Part shown: piece after piece, positions 1-11,740 of the stretch | Layout of the letters: every line of letters begins with the position of its first letter | How positions within the stretch are numbered: the stretch's first letter is position 1 | Assembly (NCBI GenBank): GCA_032622095.1 | Contig: CP136063.1 | Coordinates: 74,999,980 to 75,063,979 of the forward strand | Reading direction: 5' to 3' | From: Siphonodentalium dalli | Taxonomy: Eukaryota > Mollusca > Scaphopoda > Gadilida > Siphonodentaliidae | Length of the DNA stretch: 64,000 nucleotides | Position numbers and translations under genes: made by a program | Notes under the pieces: generated by a model | Database searches by the model: none | What the model was told of the DNA's origin: nothing | The model's input: only the letters and a program-made list of their open reading frames with translations

Positions 1-540
1 CGCAGGAAATACATGAATGTATTATTCGAATGCCTTACCGACCCATTGGTTAAACAATTATCATGGTTCTCCGCTGGCCTCATCCACATATCCATATTCC
101 ACATGCTTGTACTTTACATACCATATCACAAAGTGAGCGATGAACGGTGAACGACAAACGAATTATACTATTATTTATTAAAAAACAGACATTTATATAC
201 CAATGTTTAAAGTTAACAAGACAAAACCTAGATAAATTAAAATTATTATTACATATATAGTTATATTACTTTTCAACGGGGACGGCAGGTAGACAACCTT
301 CTTGGTTATGCTGTCCCCGATAGCTCATTGAATGTTATACTATTACACTGTGTATATAATTGTATATATCATATGAATGAGTTATGAATAAATAATCATA
401 GTCATAGTCATTGGCCGGGAGTGCTTAACGCAATAACGCTAAACGATCCTTATAACTTCCATATTTGGGTTCGTTAACCGGTTAACGCTCTTTTTTCCAT
501 TCGGCTTTCGCATACGGCTTTTGTTTACGTTATCGCTCAA
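1..540. other. No recognisable gene
   Basis: AT-rich sequence without a coding region I can support. It runs up to the Helitron-like remnant that follows; the left limit of that remnant is not sharp, so part of this stretch may belong to it. Confidence 0.5.
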
Positions 541-1080
541 ATGGAACTCGCTTCTGTGTGATTCTTACGTACTTAGGGCTTCATAGGAACGGGGGACATT
601 TTCATCGGGTCAGTTTTTCCGCCCGAGGTGAACTTCACCTTGAAACGGGTACCCACAAATGATATATATGTGTGTGTCCTTTATAGACTCGAACCGATTG
701 AGCTCAAACTTGCTACCTACGGGAAGTGTCATGGACGGGTTAAATTGTGACCCCGACCTGACCTTGACCTTAAAAATGATCAAGTCAAGGTCAAATCGGG
801 TAAAATTGAAAAACAAAAAATTAAATTAAAAAATTAAAAAGGCACAATTACCTCATTGAAAAACAAAAAATTTAATTAAAACAATTTATTTTAAAAAGCC
901 AGTAAATTAAAAAGGCACAATTAACTCATTGAAAAACCAAAACAAATCGGGTAAAATTGAAAAACAAAAAATTAAATTAAAAAATTAAAAAGGCACAATT
1001 AACTCATTGAAAAACAAACAAATTAATTAAAAATTGTCATGTTTCTGACGATTGCCGCCAGTGGCGGGCTAACCTGCTAG
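541..1080 (+). mobile_element. Helitron-like element, 3' part
   Basis: The 3' end has the Helitron signature: a GC-rich hairpin (CCGCCAGTGGCGG) about 10 bases before a terminal CTAG (1077-1080) followed by T. The body (tacttagggcttc..., the cccgag block, then the 'gacctgaccttgacctt' block) matches the element at 24847-25505, so the two are copies of one non-autonomous family. No 5' TC terminus was located, so it is probably 5'-truncated. It carries the small tandem repeat at 807-1030. Confidence 0.7.
807..1030. repeat. AT-rich tandem repeat inside Helitron
   Basis: Imperfect units built from 'gaaaaacaaaaaattaaatt' and 'aaaaaggcacaattaactca' recur about three times. The related element at 24847-25505 has a single trace of the unit (near 25320-25360), so the expansion is private to this copy. 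Confidence 0.75.
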
Positions 1081-1800
1081 TATAATATATAATATAACTT
1101 GAACTGTTCCGGTAACGAAAAAAAAAAAGATAAACACGAACACGTGTTTATATAGATAACTGCGCGCAAAACCGAAATATTATATCATAATGTACTAATA
1201 CATCGTGGCAGAATATACTTATTAATATGCCAAAGTCTTCATCTGTGATTTCTATTACGAGAACAGTTGTAGATTAGGTCCTACGTAATATACGGACATG
1301 GCTTTATAATAACAACACATCGCGATACATATAATACTAACACGATAAAGACGTTGAATTGCGAGAACTGCGATGTATTTCGGCGAAGCTCGCATTCGCA
1401 GTGTTCTCCCCCATAACTCGACAATCTTCAAAAGCCGCGATCGAATTCATGATCGCTTTGCGCCTGCAAACCACCGTTGCGTATCTATGCGTTGTCAATG
1501 AGTTACTACGTGGTCGACCATGTGCTATGCTTCATTCTATTTACATGTGACAATGATGTGATCGGGCCGATGATCGCGTGACTTCGTTTAGAACAACAAA
1601 CTCTTCGGCTAACTTGGGAATGTTTTTTAATCGTTATAAAAAACGATTGACGGCCGAATATTATATTGTATGTATGCGCCTAATGGACATTGTATATATA
1701 CATTATCGGTATATTGAAAGAAAATACTAATTTTTTTCAGGATAATATTCCTTTAAGAAACGCAAATTATGGCACTTACACGATAGTAAGATGGTTCCCT
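1081..1800. other. No recognisable feature
   Basis: No coding region or repeat recognised. A 63-codon open frame at 1359-1550 has no similarity that I recognise and is probably chance. Confidence 0.4.
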
Positions 1801-1806
1801 TTTTAA

Positions 1807-1900
1807 AGGGGTAATGTACACTAAATCCGGCCATTAATGGGACCATATAATTTTATACTCAACAGAACATATGTAATAAATAAATGAATTTGAGCTATGG
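1807..1900. repeat. Dispersed repeat, copy 1
   Basis: Shares 'cactaaatccgg', 'ttttatactcaacagaa' and the following AT-rich block with 37421-37500, in the same order and orientation. It is probably a fragment of an old transposon whose ends I could not define. Confidence 0.6.
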
Positions 1901-2187
1901 ATTAGTACAAATACACTCATGTGCTATGTGAGCGATGCACACAACATGGTAATTATAATGAAAATGTATTTATGAATCCAGTTTAAACACCATACATTTG
2001 AAATTATTTTAATATACTTTGAGTATGAAATTAAGTGCACCAGACTACATGGTTTATGGTGAGACTGGAATATTTCCGTTAGGTGTACGGATACGAAAAA
2101 GAATGCTCGCGTATTGGTCGCATTTGGTAACCGAAGAGTGTTCGAAATTAACACAGAAATTGTATTTATTACTAAAGGCGTTCGATG

Positions 2188-2337
2188 ACGACGAAGATGA
2201 TGATGATGATGATGATGATGGTGATGATGTTGATGACGATGAAGAAGATGATGATGATGAAGATGATGATGATGATGATGGTGATGACGATGATGACGAC
2301 GTCGACGACGACGACGATGATACTGATGATGATGATA
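2188..2337. repeat. GAT/GAC trinucleotide microsatellite
   Basis: About 150 bp of GAT/GAC with few interruptions. It reads as an aspartate run on plus (open frame 2019-2360) and as a histidine run on minus. The open frame is explained by the repeat, so I do not call a gene. Confidence 0.9.
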
Positions 2338-2350
2338 TTGTGAAATCAAA

Positions 2351-2516
2351 TATTTCGTGAAATGACTAAATCTTTCAGTCATTTCACGAAATGACTGTGG
2401 GGTCAGTCATTTCATGAAGCGACAAAAAATGTTAGTCGTGTCATGAAATGACTGAAAATGTTGGTCACTTCATGAAATGACTGAAATCTATTAGCAGCAT
2501 TTCACGAAATGACTAA
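2351..2516. repeat. Cluster of ~20-bp palindromes
   Basis: Variants of the palindrome AGTCATTTCATGAAATGACT occur at 2377-2396, 2405-2424, 2434-2453, 2463-2482 and about 2494-2514, with a half site at 2353. Spacing is about 29-30 bp. Each unit is individually self-complementary with one or two mismatches. Confidence 0.85.
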
Positions 2517-2740
2517 AGTTAGAAATGTTTTTAGAATAAAGTAATTATGGACTCAAAATTAGAAAACAATGTAATTGCTTGCTATCGATATATTATTCAT
2601 GAAAGTGACAACGAACATGATATAAATGTACACTCAACATAACAAAATTCAAGTACGAAACTGACATCACATACACTGACAGTCTTACTTATTTGAACAG
2701 TTCAAACTACGATATGGCAGCGACGAAGAATATATTTGCC

Positions 2741-3206
2741 TTAACCCTTTCAGTACCAGGGGCCTCATCGGCCCTAATTTACGGTCTGTAAATCGGCTCT
2801 AAAAAATAAAAAAATAAAAAAATATAATTGTTTTTGTTTTTGGGTTGAATTTTTTTTGGATATGCTTAAGCATGCTATAGCGAATTTAAAAACAAACTGT
2901 ATAAAACCTTAGGGTCATGTTATAACTCAAAACTATCACCAAGTATTTACAGTAAAAAAAATTTGATGCCCATGAAAAACGTAAGAATCCCTGGCACTAA
3001 ACCTACAAAATAAGTCTTATATAAAGAATATAAGAAAAAATTATTAAAATTGTAAAAAATAATAACAAATGATGAAAAATTGTTAGGCCAATGCATTCTC
3101 TTATATATGCGAGGCGACCTATGGTCGACTCGCATATATAAGATAATGCATTGGCACAGGGTATATGGGTTGATACAAAAATCGGACCTGGCACTGAAAG
3201 GGTTAA
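2741..3206. mobile_element. MITE, 466 bp, with internal 24-bp-stem hairpin
   Basis: Terminal inverted repeats begin TTAACCCTTTCAGTACCAGG (2741) and end as the complement of TTAACCCTTTCAGTGCCAGG (3206). Near the right end is a hairpin (about 3092-3158) with the stem ATTCTCTTATATATGCGAG and the loop gcgacctatggtcga. A shorter relative with the same ends and hairpin lies at 19393-19609, and the hairpin alone recurs at 20784-20858. No transposase is encoded, so it would be non-autonomous. Confidence 0.8.
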
Positions 3207-3744
3207 AACACTTGCTTCTCTACGTCTTACATTTCTTTGACCACTGCACGAACATTTGATGAAGCCTTGTCGACTACACATTGATGACTCACAACCGCTT
3301 CTCGCGGGGAAAATTGGTTATCTCGATCAATGTCCAACTGTCGGAAGTAGTCCTGGCCAAATGTCGAACTGGTTCCTTGAGCCTTTGATGGTACCATAGC
3401 TTGTCGTTATTTTATACTCGTGCTTGTTACAGCGGATTTCGATCACACACATATTGTTACCTTGGTCACCGCGGCCATGATCTACTTGTGATGTTGAGAT
3501 GATGCTGTGATCTGTTGATTCTTGGTTTGTCGATTCATCGCTAGTTGCATGTGGTTCTAGAGTTGCGAGCAAGTCGTGTTCTGTCTCGAGTCAGCTGATG
3601 AGTTTGAAGTCAGTGCATGGACGTAGAATGTAGAACCTGGTCAGGTGGGGTTTATACATCATAGTCCACTTGCCTGTGCCCTTGAAAATGTTTGAAAAAT
3701 ATGAACAGTTATACTTCAGAAGGCTTTAATTACACAAGTTAACT
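3207..3744. other. No recognisable feature
   Basis: An 81-codon open frame on minus (3327-3572) has no recognised similarity. Nothing else is supported. Confidence 0.35.
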
Positions 3745-3897
3745 GCAGTAATGCCCTAAATTTGTGATTTTAGTGTAATTTTTCAAGATTTAGTGAGAGC
3801 TTTCCGATGAATGGCAACAAGACATATTTTCAACTAAATCCTGAAAAATTACCCATAATTCTGCTGGACTCTATTATTTAGGGCATTACTATACACT
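3745..3897. mobile_element. Diverged foldback/MITE copy
   Basis: Contains 'gagagctttccgatgaatgg', 'caacaagacatatttt' and 'actaaatcctgaaaaa' and is bounded by inverted 'cagtaatgccct' / 'agggcattact'. It is a diverged, partly deleted copy of the 218-bp palindrome at 32776-32993. Confidence 0.75.
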
Positions 3898-4002
3898 ACC
3901 AGTCAGATAGTGTAACAAATATAATAATATTATAGAAATTTAATTAATTACACAGGTTGACAGCACCATCAGACATATATTACAACAAATATAACAATGT
4001 TC

Positions 4003-4082
4003 TTGTCGTTTCATGAAATAACTGAACATTTTAGTCGTTTCATGAAAAGAATGACACCACAGTAATTTCATGAAATGGCAGA
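4003..4082. repeat. Second cluster of the ~20-bp palindrome
   Basis: Three degenerate copies of the motif seen at 2351-2516 (cores 'gtcgtttcatgaaataact', 'agtcgtttcatgaaa' and 'gtaatttcatgaaatggc'), again about 29 bp apart. Confidence 0.7.
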
Positions 4083-5426
4083 GATGTATGACTGTCACAA
4101 TCTGGCTGTAACATAAAAGTACACGTTTATATGACGTTTATATGATATGTGGTAATTCATAGCGCACATTCAAAAATCAGAAATTATTAAAAACTCATAT
4201 TTTTAACTGAAATTTGCAAGGAAAATCGTTTTCGGTTTTGCCCCGATTTTGAACATCAAACATACCTCAACATTTACTTGATATTTATAAAATGTACATA
4301 ATTCCTTTCATTTGAAAAAGAAAGATAACTCATGCAACAATCATCTCGTTTATCCAAACATCCACTGCATGAAATCTAGATAGCAGCTATCAAACTCCAT
4401 GCAGCGCCCTCTATGTTATCACTGCGATATAGCACTGCCACAAGGATGGTACTTTGCGGACCGATACATCTATTTTTATATATCGTCGGAACTATATTAA
4501 GTCACCTATTATCTTACTTTGGGCACCAAAAGTTTGCAATAATGGTAATCTTTTGGTATTGATAAGAACAATATGAACTGAGCAATACATAGACAATTTT
4601 AATCCTAAAACGTAAGAACTAAGAACACGTAAGGAATCCTTACCACATGTTCTTATGGCAGTGTTATCTCAGCGGAGCGATGGGAGATATCTCTGCCTGG
4701 AGTTTGAGCGGCTATCCCAACGTCTGACTCGACGGTTTAGAGATTACATTAATAATGTAGGTTCCAGGCTCTGATGTATGAGCTCACAAGGGAAGATGGC
4801 TAAATACTTTGGATCGGATGAGTTACTAAACAGACTCCCAGCAACTTCTTTGCAATATCGTTGCCTGGCCTGCATTATATGGTATTCCTTTTTTTTCAAT
4901 ATACAATATACGAACACATATAAGCACCATAAATGACGGCAAACTTTCCAAACAATAATAAGCATTCGGACATCCACATCGAGGGACTATTTTTATAGAG
5001 CTATAATTCCGTTCCCCAAAAGATATTTTCCAAGTCACCTTTCTGCATACGTTATGTGGGTTAGGACATCGAATCACAGGCTTTTCCATTGATAGTGTGC
5101 GATGGAAGAAAACGAACAAAAACGAGATATTATGTCCTGTGTGCATGTCAAAATGGAGTCCGGGCATACTCAATATTACCCAAGTGTGTTCAAATTCACA
5201 AACTCCTCTCCGTTGAGAGTATATCCGTTCTGAAAATGTGTCTATACATGTATATTTGAAGCTGTCAGTGAAAGAATACAGCATGAAGACTTAATCTGAG
5301 TACGACAGGGTATTCAATTCAATTATTTAATCTCAATAAACCAATAAATATGGTATGTGAGATATACAAATTTAAATACAAATACATGACAAAAGCACAT
5401 TTAACAGGTTCATAATTATATAATAC
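4083..5426. other. No recognisable gene
   Basis: Two overlapping open frames on minus (4744-4977 and 4826-5284) have no recognisable domain, no shared codon bias and no homology that I can name. I see no RNA gene or transposon end. Confidence 0.35.
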
Positions 5427-5530
5427 TAGCAGGTTAGCCCGCCACTGGCGGCATTCGTCCCATGATGCTGGTTTTTCTCTCTCCTGTTTTCGAGACTCCG
5501 TGTTAGGCCTACCTGACAAGTCTGAATGAA
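5427..5530 (-). mobile_element. Helitron-like 3' end fragment
   Basis: On the minus strand this ends in a GC-rich hairpin (the plus strand reads CTAGCAGGTTAGCCCGCCAC followed by tggcgg) and CTAG. It is the same terminus as at 1040-1080 and 23983. Only about 100 bp can be attributed to the element. Confidence 0.6.
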
Positions 5531-5539
5531 CATCCACTT

Positions 5540-5890
5540 ACAAGTGTAATGGCTGGGACCGCATTTCACCATAGCACAATTCACATGCACTACACATGAT
5601 TGTTAACTTACATATACTCTTAAAGCTTAATTGAGTTCGTGTTCATATTATATTAAATTAAAATGTTCTTGGAAATATATCTCTCTCTTAATCTACCTCA
5701 TTGTTCCACTGGCATTGGGTCAATTGTCCACATATGTGGTAATAATAGTAATAACCTGATAATATCGGGCATTATGGTTTATTAACGGCCCTCTGGAATG
5801 ATTAACAGCCCTCGAGCCTATTAGCGATAATAGGCCCTTGGGCTGTTAATCATTCCAGCCGGGCCGTTAATAAACCATAACGCCCTAAAA
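5540..5890. repeat. Direct duplication copy 1, with inverted-repeat core
   Basis: From 'catttcaccatagcac' to 'aaccataacgcccta' this parallels 6360-6797. The core is an inverted repeat: 'atggtttattaacggccc' (about 5773) faces 'gggccgttaataaaccat' (about 5862), with 'ggaatgatta' / 'taatcattcc' inside. It looks like a foldback element carried within a larger duplicated segment. Confidence 0.8.
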
Positions 5891-5996
5891 AATTATGTTA
5901 TTGTTATATTATTACCACTTTATAGGGCGTTCTCTAGGCCATTAAAACAGTTTTTCAGGGCGTTCCAAATAGCGTATTATTACCAAAATACGCGGA

Positions 5997-6040
5997 CCGC
6001 GGGCCGATAATGAAAAGCTCTGTTCATTATCGGCCCGCGG
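5997..6040. repeat. 18-bp-stem GC-rich hairpin
   Basis: Perfect arms CCGCGGGCCGATAATGAA (5997-6014) and TTCATTATCGGCCCGCGG (6023-6040) with an 8-base loop, in otherwise AT-rich DNA between the two duplicated segments. Confidence 0.85.
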
Positions 6041-6272
6041 CCCGGCAACTGACCGGAAGTTATATCTCGTTTATTACCACGCGAGTTACGCACCTTTGAC
6101 ATACGTGTTTATTTCAAGAAAATAATCAAAATATGAACAATATTTTGCCGACAGTGTAGTGGTTTTATGATTGGAAATCACGCTATATGGTTGAATCATT
6201 GTCTCAAGCGTAAATATGCATTACTAACTTTAGCTGTCAAACTCTCATCGTTTGTCGCTCGTCTTCAATGCT

Positions 6273-6493
6273 GGGTTTTATCTCTCCTATTTTCGAGACT
6301 CCTTGTCACATGACATGTCTGAATGACCACCCACTTGCACCAATTGTAATGACTAGGGCCATATTTCACCATGGCACAATTCACATGCACTACACATGAT
6401 TGTTAACTTACGTGTACTATTAAAGTTTAATTGAGTTAGTGTTCATATTATATTAAATTAAAATGTTCTTGGAAATATATATATATCTCTCTA

Positions 6494-6538
<45 letters not shown>

Positions 6539-6544
6539 TCTCTC

Positions 6545-6575
<31 letters not shown>

Positions 6576-6797
6576 TAATCTAGCTTATTATTCTACTGGC
6601 ATTGGATCAATTGTCCACATCTGTGGTAATAATAGTAATAACATGATCATATCGGGCATTATGGTTTATTAACGGCCCTTTGGAATGATTAGCAGCCCTC
6701 GAGCATATTAGCGGCCCTCGACTTCGTCTCGCGCTAATAGGCCCTTAGGCTGTTAATCATTCCAGCCGGGCCGTTAATAAACCATAACGCCCTCAAA
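6273..6797. repeat. Direct duplication copy 2, with inverted-repeat core
   Basis: Second copy of the segment that begins near 5470. Differences are the long CT microsatellite at 6486-6575 and a larger centre in the inverted-repeat core ('ggcccttt...attagcggccctcg'). Confidence 0.8.
6486..6575. repeat. (CT)n microsatellite
   Basis: About 90 bp of CT with a few CCCT interruptions. The duplicate at 5540-5890 has only 'ctctctctt' here, so the expansion post-dates the duplication. Confidence 0.9.
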
Positions 6798-7540
6798 AAT
6801 CATGTTATTGTTATATTATCATGAGTAAATTTGATAATTGGATAATTGTCTTCACTTCAAATATTCAAACTTGACATGCAAATAAGTATATCTGGCATTT
6901 AAAAAGTCATGGCTCATTTGAACCTACAACTTATGTCTATGCATAACCCTAAAATATTGGCTATTTAGAATAGGTCGATACATACGCGAAATATAGATCT
7001 ACAAGCTCCATATAATTTCAAAATCTTGCCAAAATAATTTAGTTTCGCGCATAATTGAGACTTACACTACTTGTTTCTGCGATATCAGAAATAGACCAAT
7101 AATAAATGCTCTGCGTTGTTCCATGCTGAAGACAAGTCTTGATCCAATTATTCATTGCATACAATTTCCGTATATATCAGTGTATATATCACATTATTTC
7201 CCTATTTATCGATCTGTTTTGATCCCGGAACCGGGCCTGGGTGTAACAAACGCGAGCATAATTGCAGACTCCAAATCGGGACGGGGATTCAATCATATAC
7301 CCTGGTAACTTAACTTATCAATGCATGGCTCGTCTGTTAATTACAATAGATGTGTATGCCAATTTACCAATTATGTAAATTTGAACAAAGATTTGTCAGC
7401 AGTGTCACTGTGCCACAATCGATTAAACCATCTCCAGTCTGTTTTGTTTTGTTTTAGGAAGCCTGGAAATTTGATATTGTCTAGACTGTTATTGGGCTGA
7501 TATGTATATATATATATATATATATATACATATATATATA
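6798..7540. other. No gene; ends in (TA)n
   Basis: Nothing recognisable to about 7500. A (TA)n tract at 7503-7540 directly precedes the Helitron-like end, consistent with Helitron insertion between A and T. Confidence 0.5.
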
Positions 7541-8476
7541 CTAGAAGGTGACCCGACTTCGTCCGGGCTTTGACCTTGAATTGTCTATTTTGAAGGCCAA
7601 GGTCAAGTGGGGTCACGATTTGACCCGTCCAAAACACAGTGCTCGAACAAAAGTACCCGACAAAAGTACCCGTCGAAATCCATCCGGTTTTACACGATTT
7701 GACCTTGAATTGACCATTTTGCCCGACTTCGTCCGGGCTTTGACCTTGAATTGACCATTTTTAAGGTTAAGGTCAGGTGGGGTCAAACACCAACACCAAC
7801 ACCCCAAAAATGGTGGAAATCGGCCCAGCGGATACCGGGAAATCGACCCAGCGAGATTTCTATTGTTTCTATGTATTTTATCCAATAAATTATTCATTCA
7901 AACCCTATGCATCAAATTTCGTCCGTAAAAATCCGCCAGTTTAACCCGATTTGATTTCCACTCAAGTATATAAACGCGCCTCATATACACACGCTCATTA
8001 ATTATCAAGTTTCAACGTAAAGATAAATTACCATCGGTGCCCGAGATATCGCCAAGACGTCTGAAACAGTCAAATGCATCGGCCGGTTAAGCGTTAACGC
8101 GATCTAACGTTGTAACCACTAACGACGTCATAGAAGTTACGCATTGTTTGTATCCTGATGGAAGATAGTACCACTTCTTCTTGGTAATTGAGGCAGATAA
8201 CTAAAACGGATACATACGCATTATATATCGTTGGAAAGAGGAAACACAGTGTCATTAATATGACTGGCATTTTATTATTCGCGCTGTTTCGAATCGATTT
8301 GTAAGCACCGAACTCAAATGAAAGTCCCGTAACACAGCGTAAAAACAGATTTGACCTCGGCACGTGAAAAGTTGACCTCGGATCTGAAAATAAATTGGCC
8401 TATGTCACCCCCGGCCGAAAATACCCCCACATACCAAGTTTCATCGAAATCGGGTCGGCCGTTTTCGAGTTCATCG

Positions 8477-8515
<39 letters not shown>

Positions 8516-8543
8516 AAACATATCTTCCAAAATATATAATAGA
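7541..8543 (-). mobile_element. Helitron-like non-autonomous element 1 (minus)
   Basis: Read on minus, it begins TCTATTATATATTTTGGAAG (8543 downward), then a (GT)n tract, then the 'gaaaacggccgacccgattt' region. It ends in the hairpin CCCGGACGAAGTCGGG plus CTAG (7541-7544). This TC start and hairpin-CTAG end match the accepted Helitron structure. No Rep/helicase ORF is present. Its right half (about 7906-8543) is duplicated in the next element. Confidence 0.8.
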
Positions 8544-9332
8544 CTAGAAGGTGACCGACTTCGTCCGGGCTTTGACCTTGAATTGACCATTTTGAAGGTC
8601 AAGGTCAGGTGGGGTCAAACACCAACACCCCAAAAATGGTGGAAATCGGCCCAGCGGATACCGGGAAATCGGCCCAGCGGATACCGAGATACCCTATGCA
8701 TCAAATTTCGTCCGTAAAAATCCGCCAGTTTAACCCGATTTGATTTCCACTCAAGTATATAAACGCGACTCATATACACACGCTCATTAATGATCAAGTT
8801 TCAACGCAAAGATAAATTACCATCGGTGCCCGAGATATCGCCAAGACGTCTGAAACAGTCAAATACATCGGCCGATTAAGCGTTAACGTGATCTAACGTT
8901 ATGACCTCTAACGACGTCATCGAAGTTACGCATTGTTTTTATCCCGATGGAAGATAGTACCACTTCTTCTTGATAATTGAGGCAGATAACTAAAACTGAT
9001 ACATACGCATTATATATCGTTGGAAAGAGGAAACACGAAAGATTCTCACAGTGTAATTATTATGACTGGCATTTTATTATTCGCGCTGTTTCGAGTCGAT
9101 TTGTAAGCACCGAACTCAAATGAAAGTCCCGTAACACAGCGTAAAAACAGATTTGACCTCGGCACGTGAAAAGTTGACCTCGGATCTGAAAATTAATAGG
9201 CCCATGCCACCCCCCGGCCGAAAATACCCCCACATACCAAGTTTCATCGAAATCGGCTCGGCCGTTTTCGAGTCCATCGCGATCACACAGACAGACACAC
9301 ACACAAACAGATCTTCCAAAATATATAATAGA
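8544..9332 (-). mobile_element. Helitron-like non-autonomous element 2 (minus)
   Basis: Abuts element 1 with no spacer: CTAG at 8544-8547, and the 5' TC (complement) at 9331-9332. From 8691 to 9332 it is nearly identical to 7906-8543. It is shorter because most of the 'gaccttgaattgacc' block is missing. The two form a head-to-tail tandem. Confidence 0.8.
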
Positions 9333-10579
9333 TTGATGACATAGGCATGTGGCTCTGTAATGGTAACTTTTTAAACGCAAATTTGAAGAAAATGCTCACT
9401 CTTTTCAATCTACTTATATTTAGTAGTCACACCGATCTGTATGATTTATTTCTGTTAGGATGTTCCCAGTAATACTTCGGGACATATATTTCTCGCAGGT
9501 CGTTAAGTTCGGTACACAAAATAACAGAATGGTATTCATTACAGACATTTCCGCTACACAACCAGGGGGGGGGGGGTCATCCACTTTTTTCCATACACTA
9601 GGCCGGGGTGGGTGGGTGGTTCAGCTGCGAAAAAGTTACTTTTTTCCTGAGTGGTCGCAATTTTTTCCTCTTACAACATTTCTTCAATATAAATGCCTCA
9701 AAGTGTTCAGCATCATTGTTAAGGTGTGTATGACACTTAGGGCAGTGCTTAGGGGGGGGGTAGTTAGTGTGGATATTGGCATGATGCTTCTCAGAAATCC
9801 AGATTACGAACCAGCTCTCAGGAATTCGCCTTATACATCCGATCACATTGCCATGTACCAATGCTACTGGTTCCAGGTGAAAATGGACAGTTATGTAGCA
9901 CATGAATAAACTTTAATATAAATAAAATGAAAAAAGCTATTCATTTATCTCATTAATATTTACTCATTATACCTGATCAGACCAGATGACTCAGTCAAAA
10001 TTGTATCGGAACTTGGCATGGGACTGTAGACTGCAACAACGCATATCACTGAGATAATAATCTTGAGATGGTGGGACCCAGATAAAAGATTGTGCGAGCA
10101 TACATAGACCTTGAATGTGTAGATATGGAGAAGGCTGCTAAGTGGAATAAACAAAATCAGAACAGATGAGTGAAAAGAAGGGAAAGAAAATATAATATAA
10201 CTTAATATAATATGCAAGTCTAAAAATAATGTGCTGGTCATCAGCAAAATTATCGAAGTCTGCAGAGGGCGAATTTGGCGATACTACCCGGCATAGCATC
10301 AACAAATTCAACCTCTAACGACCTCATTCGATTTTGGTCTCGACCAACCATGGAGAACTAGTTACATATGAGGGTCACATATGGTGAATTTGGTAATGCT
10401 ATAGCCCACTCTGCTGGGTAGCATCACAAAACTCACCCTCCTTGGAGCTTATTCTGCAGACTGCATATGACCGTCTTATTTTCAAGTTTCTATTTACACG
10501 CAGTAGAACCAGAAATGGAAATAGGGTAACTGTAATACTGACCATCAAGCTTAAATGATGTGATATTACATATTTGGAG
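9333..10579. other. No gene; G-run repeat near 9560
   Basis: A G-rich tract at 9563-9620 (runs of ten or more G, then 'ggggtgggtgggtgg') followed by 'aaaaagttacttttttcc' resembles the G-rich MITEs at 10583-10722 and 28215-28721. An open frame at 9460-9909 passes through it and is not credible as a gene. Confidence 0.5.
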
Positions 10580-10582
10580 GTA

Positions 10583-10722
10583 AAAAGGGGGTGGGTACCC
10601 CACATGAAATTGGAAAAAATATTTTTTCCTTCAAATAGGGGGGTGGTGGGTACACAAGAGCCGGAAAAAAGTTTTTTCAGCCTAATGTCATGTCACTTTT
10701 TCCGACCCCCCCCCCCTGACAC
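10583..10722. mobile_element. G-rich hAT-like MITE fragment
   Basis: Starts 'aagggggtgggtacc' and ends 'ctttttccgacccccccccc', the same right end as the 28215-28721 element, which has an 8-bp target duplication. No duplication could be verified here. Confidence 0.6.
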
Positions 10723-11259
10723 AACGGCCATTTCGTGTCTTTACATGTACTTTTATTCCATCTGCATTACAAAATCTGCTTGGGTATTGTTCTCTTTGAG
10801 TTTCTTCGCGAGCATACTAAAGGTCATTCAAGCATGACCTACGATAACTGTGATATATAGAGATTCAAAGTTGGCATAGATGATTTTTCACTTTTCACAC
10901 TAAGTCCAATAACTCAAAAACAGATAATCACACACCCTCTACAATCACAAAATTAGCGTGCGTAAGGATCAGTACAAATCGACATATGGTTTACACGAAG
11001 GTTTCCGAGGTTCATCAACCAATAACTGCAGCCTCCATTTCATAATGCGTAATGATAGCTCGCCCACTGAATGATGCTCGGTGTATGATCGAATGCGCAA
11101 CCATGCCATGAGAGTAGAACTTGGCGTATACCATATATATGTCGATTGAAAATCTTGAAGCCAATTAGTGATCATCAGAAACAAATTTTGCGCGAAGCGC
11201 ATAGATCAAGCTAATCAAATACAATCAAAACATCATTTAGAATTATAAAAGAGACGTAT
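10723..11259. other. No recognisable feature
   Basis: Possibly the upstream, more decayed part of the LINE remnant that follows, but I could not align any reverse transcriptase motif here. Confidence 0.35.
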
Positions 11260-11740
11260 GTAGCATCATTGAACACGATAGCTGGATATAATCTACTTAT
11301 TTTGGATAACTTTATTAACAACGCTACAGAAAGAATGAAGGATGAATACATAAATAAGTATCATATTCTTAGTGCAGATCCACACAGTAAACGAAGGATA
11401 TACAAACAATTCAAAACCATTTTTCGGCTCGAACCGTATATGTCTACTACATATACACCCGGTTAATGATCTTGAACAGTTTTGTAGACTTCGAGTCCGT
11501 TGTCATTCATTAGAAATTGAAAAAGACAGACATAAACGTCGGCCAATGCCAGTCGATGAGCGGAAAAGTACAATGTGCAATTCTAACAGTAGAAGACGAG
11601 AAGCATTTGGTTTTCACTGTGCCAAATACGACAACTTCAGAGAAAATCTCTTCGAAGAACTAAATAATAAAAGCAACGCATATCGAGGGGCCAGTGATAT
11701 CTCAAAATGTCTGAAAATAATGCAATATGACCACTAAATA
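11260..11740 (+). pseudogene. LINE reverse transcriptase C-terminal remnant
   Basis: Two overlapping frames (11269-11466 and 11372-11737) together read like the C-terminal tail of a non-LTR retrotransposon polyprotein. They include KQFKTIFRLEPY, then a basic stretch (LRVRCHSLEIEKDRHKRRP), then a zinc-binding pattern: C..C near 11575, a glutamate-rich turn and H-C near 11625, then YDNFRENLF. At least two frameshifts separate the blocks: one near 11445, and one at 11585-11620 where 'VEDEKH' is in a different frame from its surroundings. No reverse transcriptase core remains. The clade cannot be fixed from the tail alone. Confidence 0.75.

Noticed and set aside
2019-2360. Asp-rich acidic protein gene (and His-rich frame on minus)
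   Set aside because: The composition is entirely due to a GAT/GAC microsatellite; there is no conserved context.
4826-5284. 152-codon minus-strand open frame
   Set aside because: No recognisable motif, overlapped by another frame on the same strand, and no paralogue in the window.
7541-9332. RTE-type LINE 3' ends or SINEs
   Set aside because: The tails superficially resemble LINE tails, but the TC start, the hairpin and the terminal CTAG fit Helitrons better.
9460-9909. 149-codon open frame
   Set aside because: It passes through a long G run and repeat sequence; no domain is recognisable.
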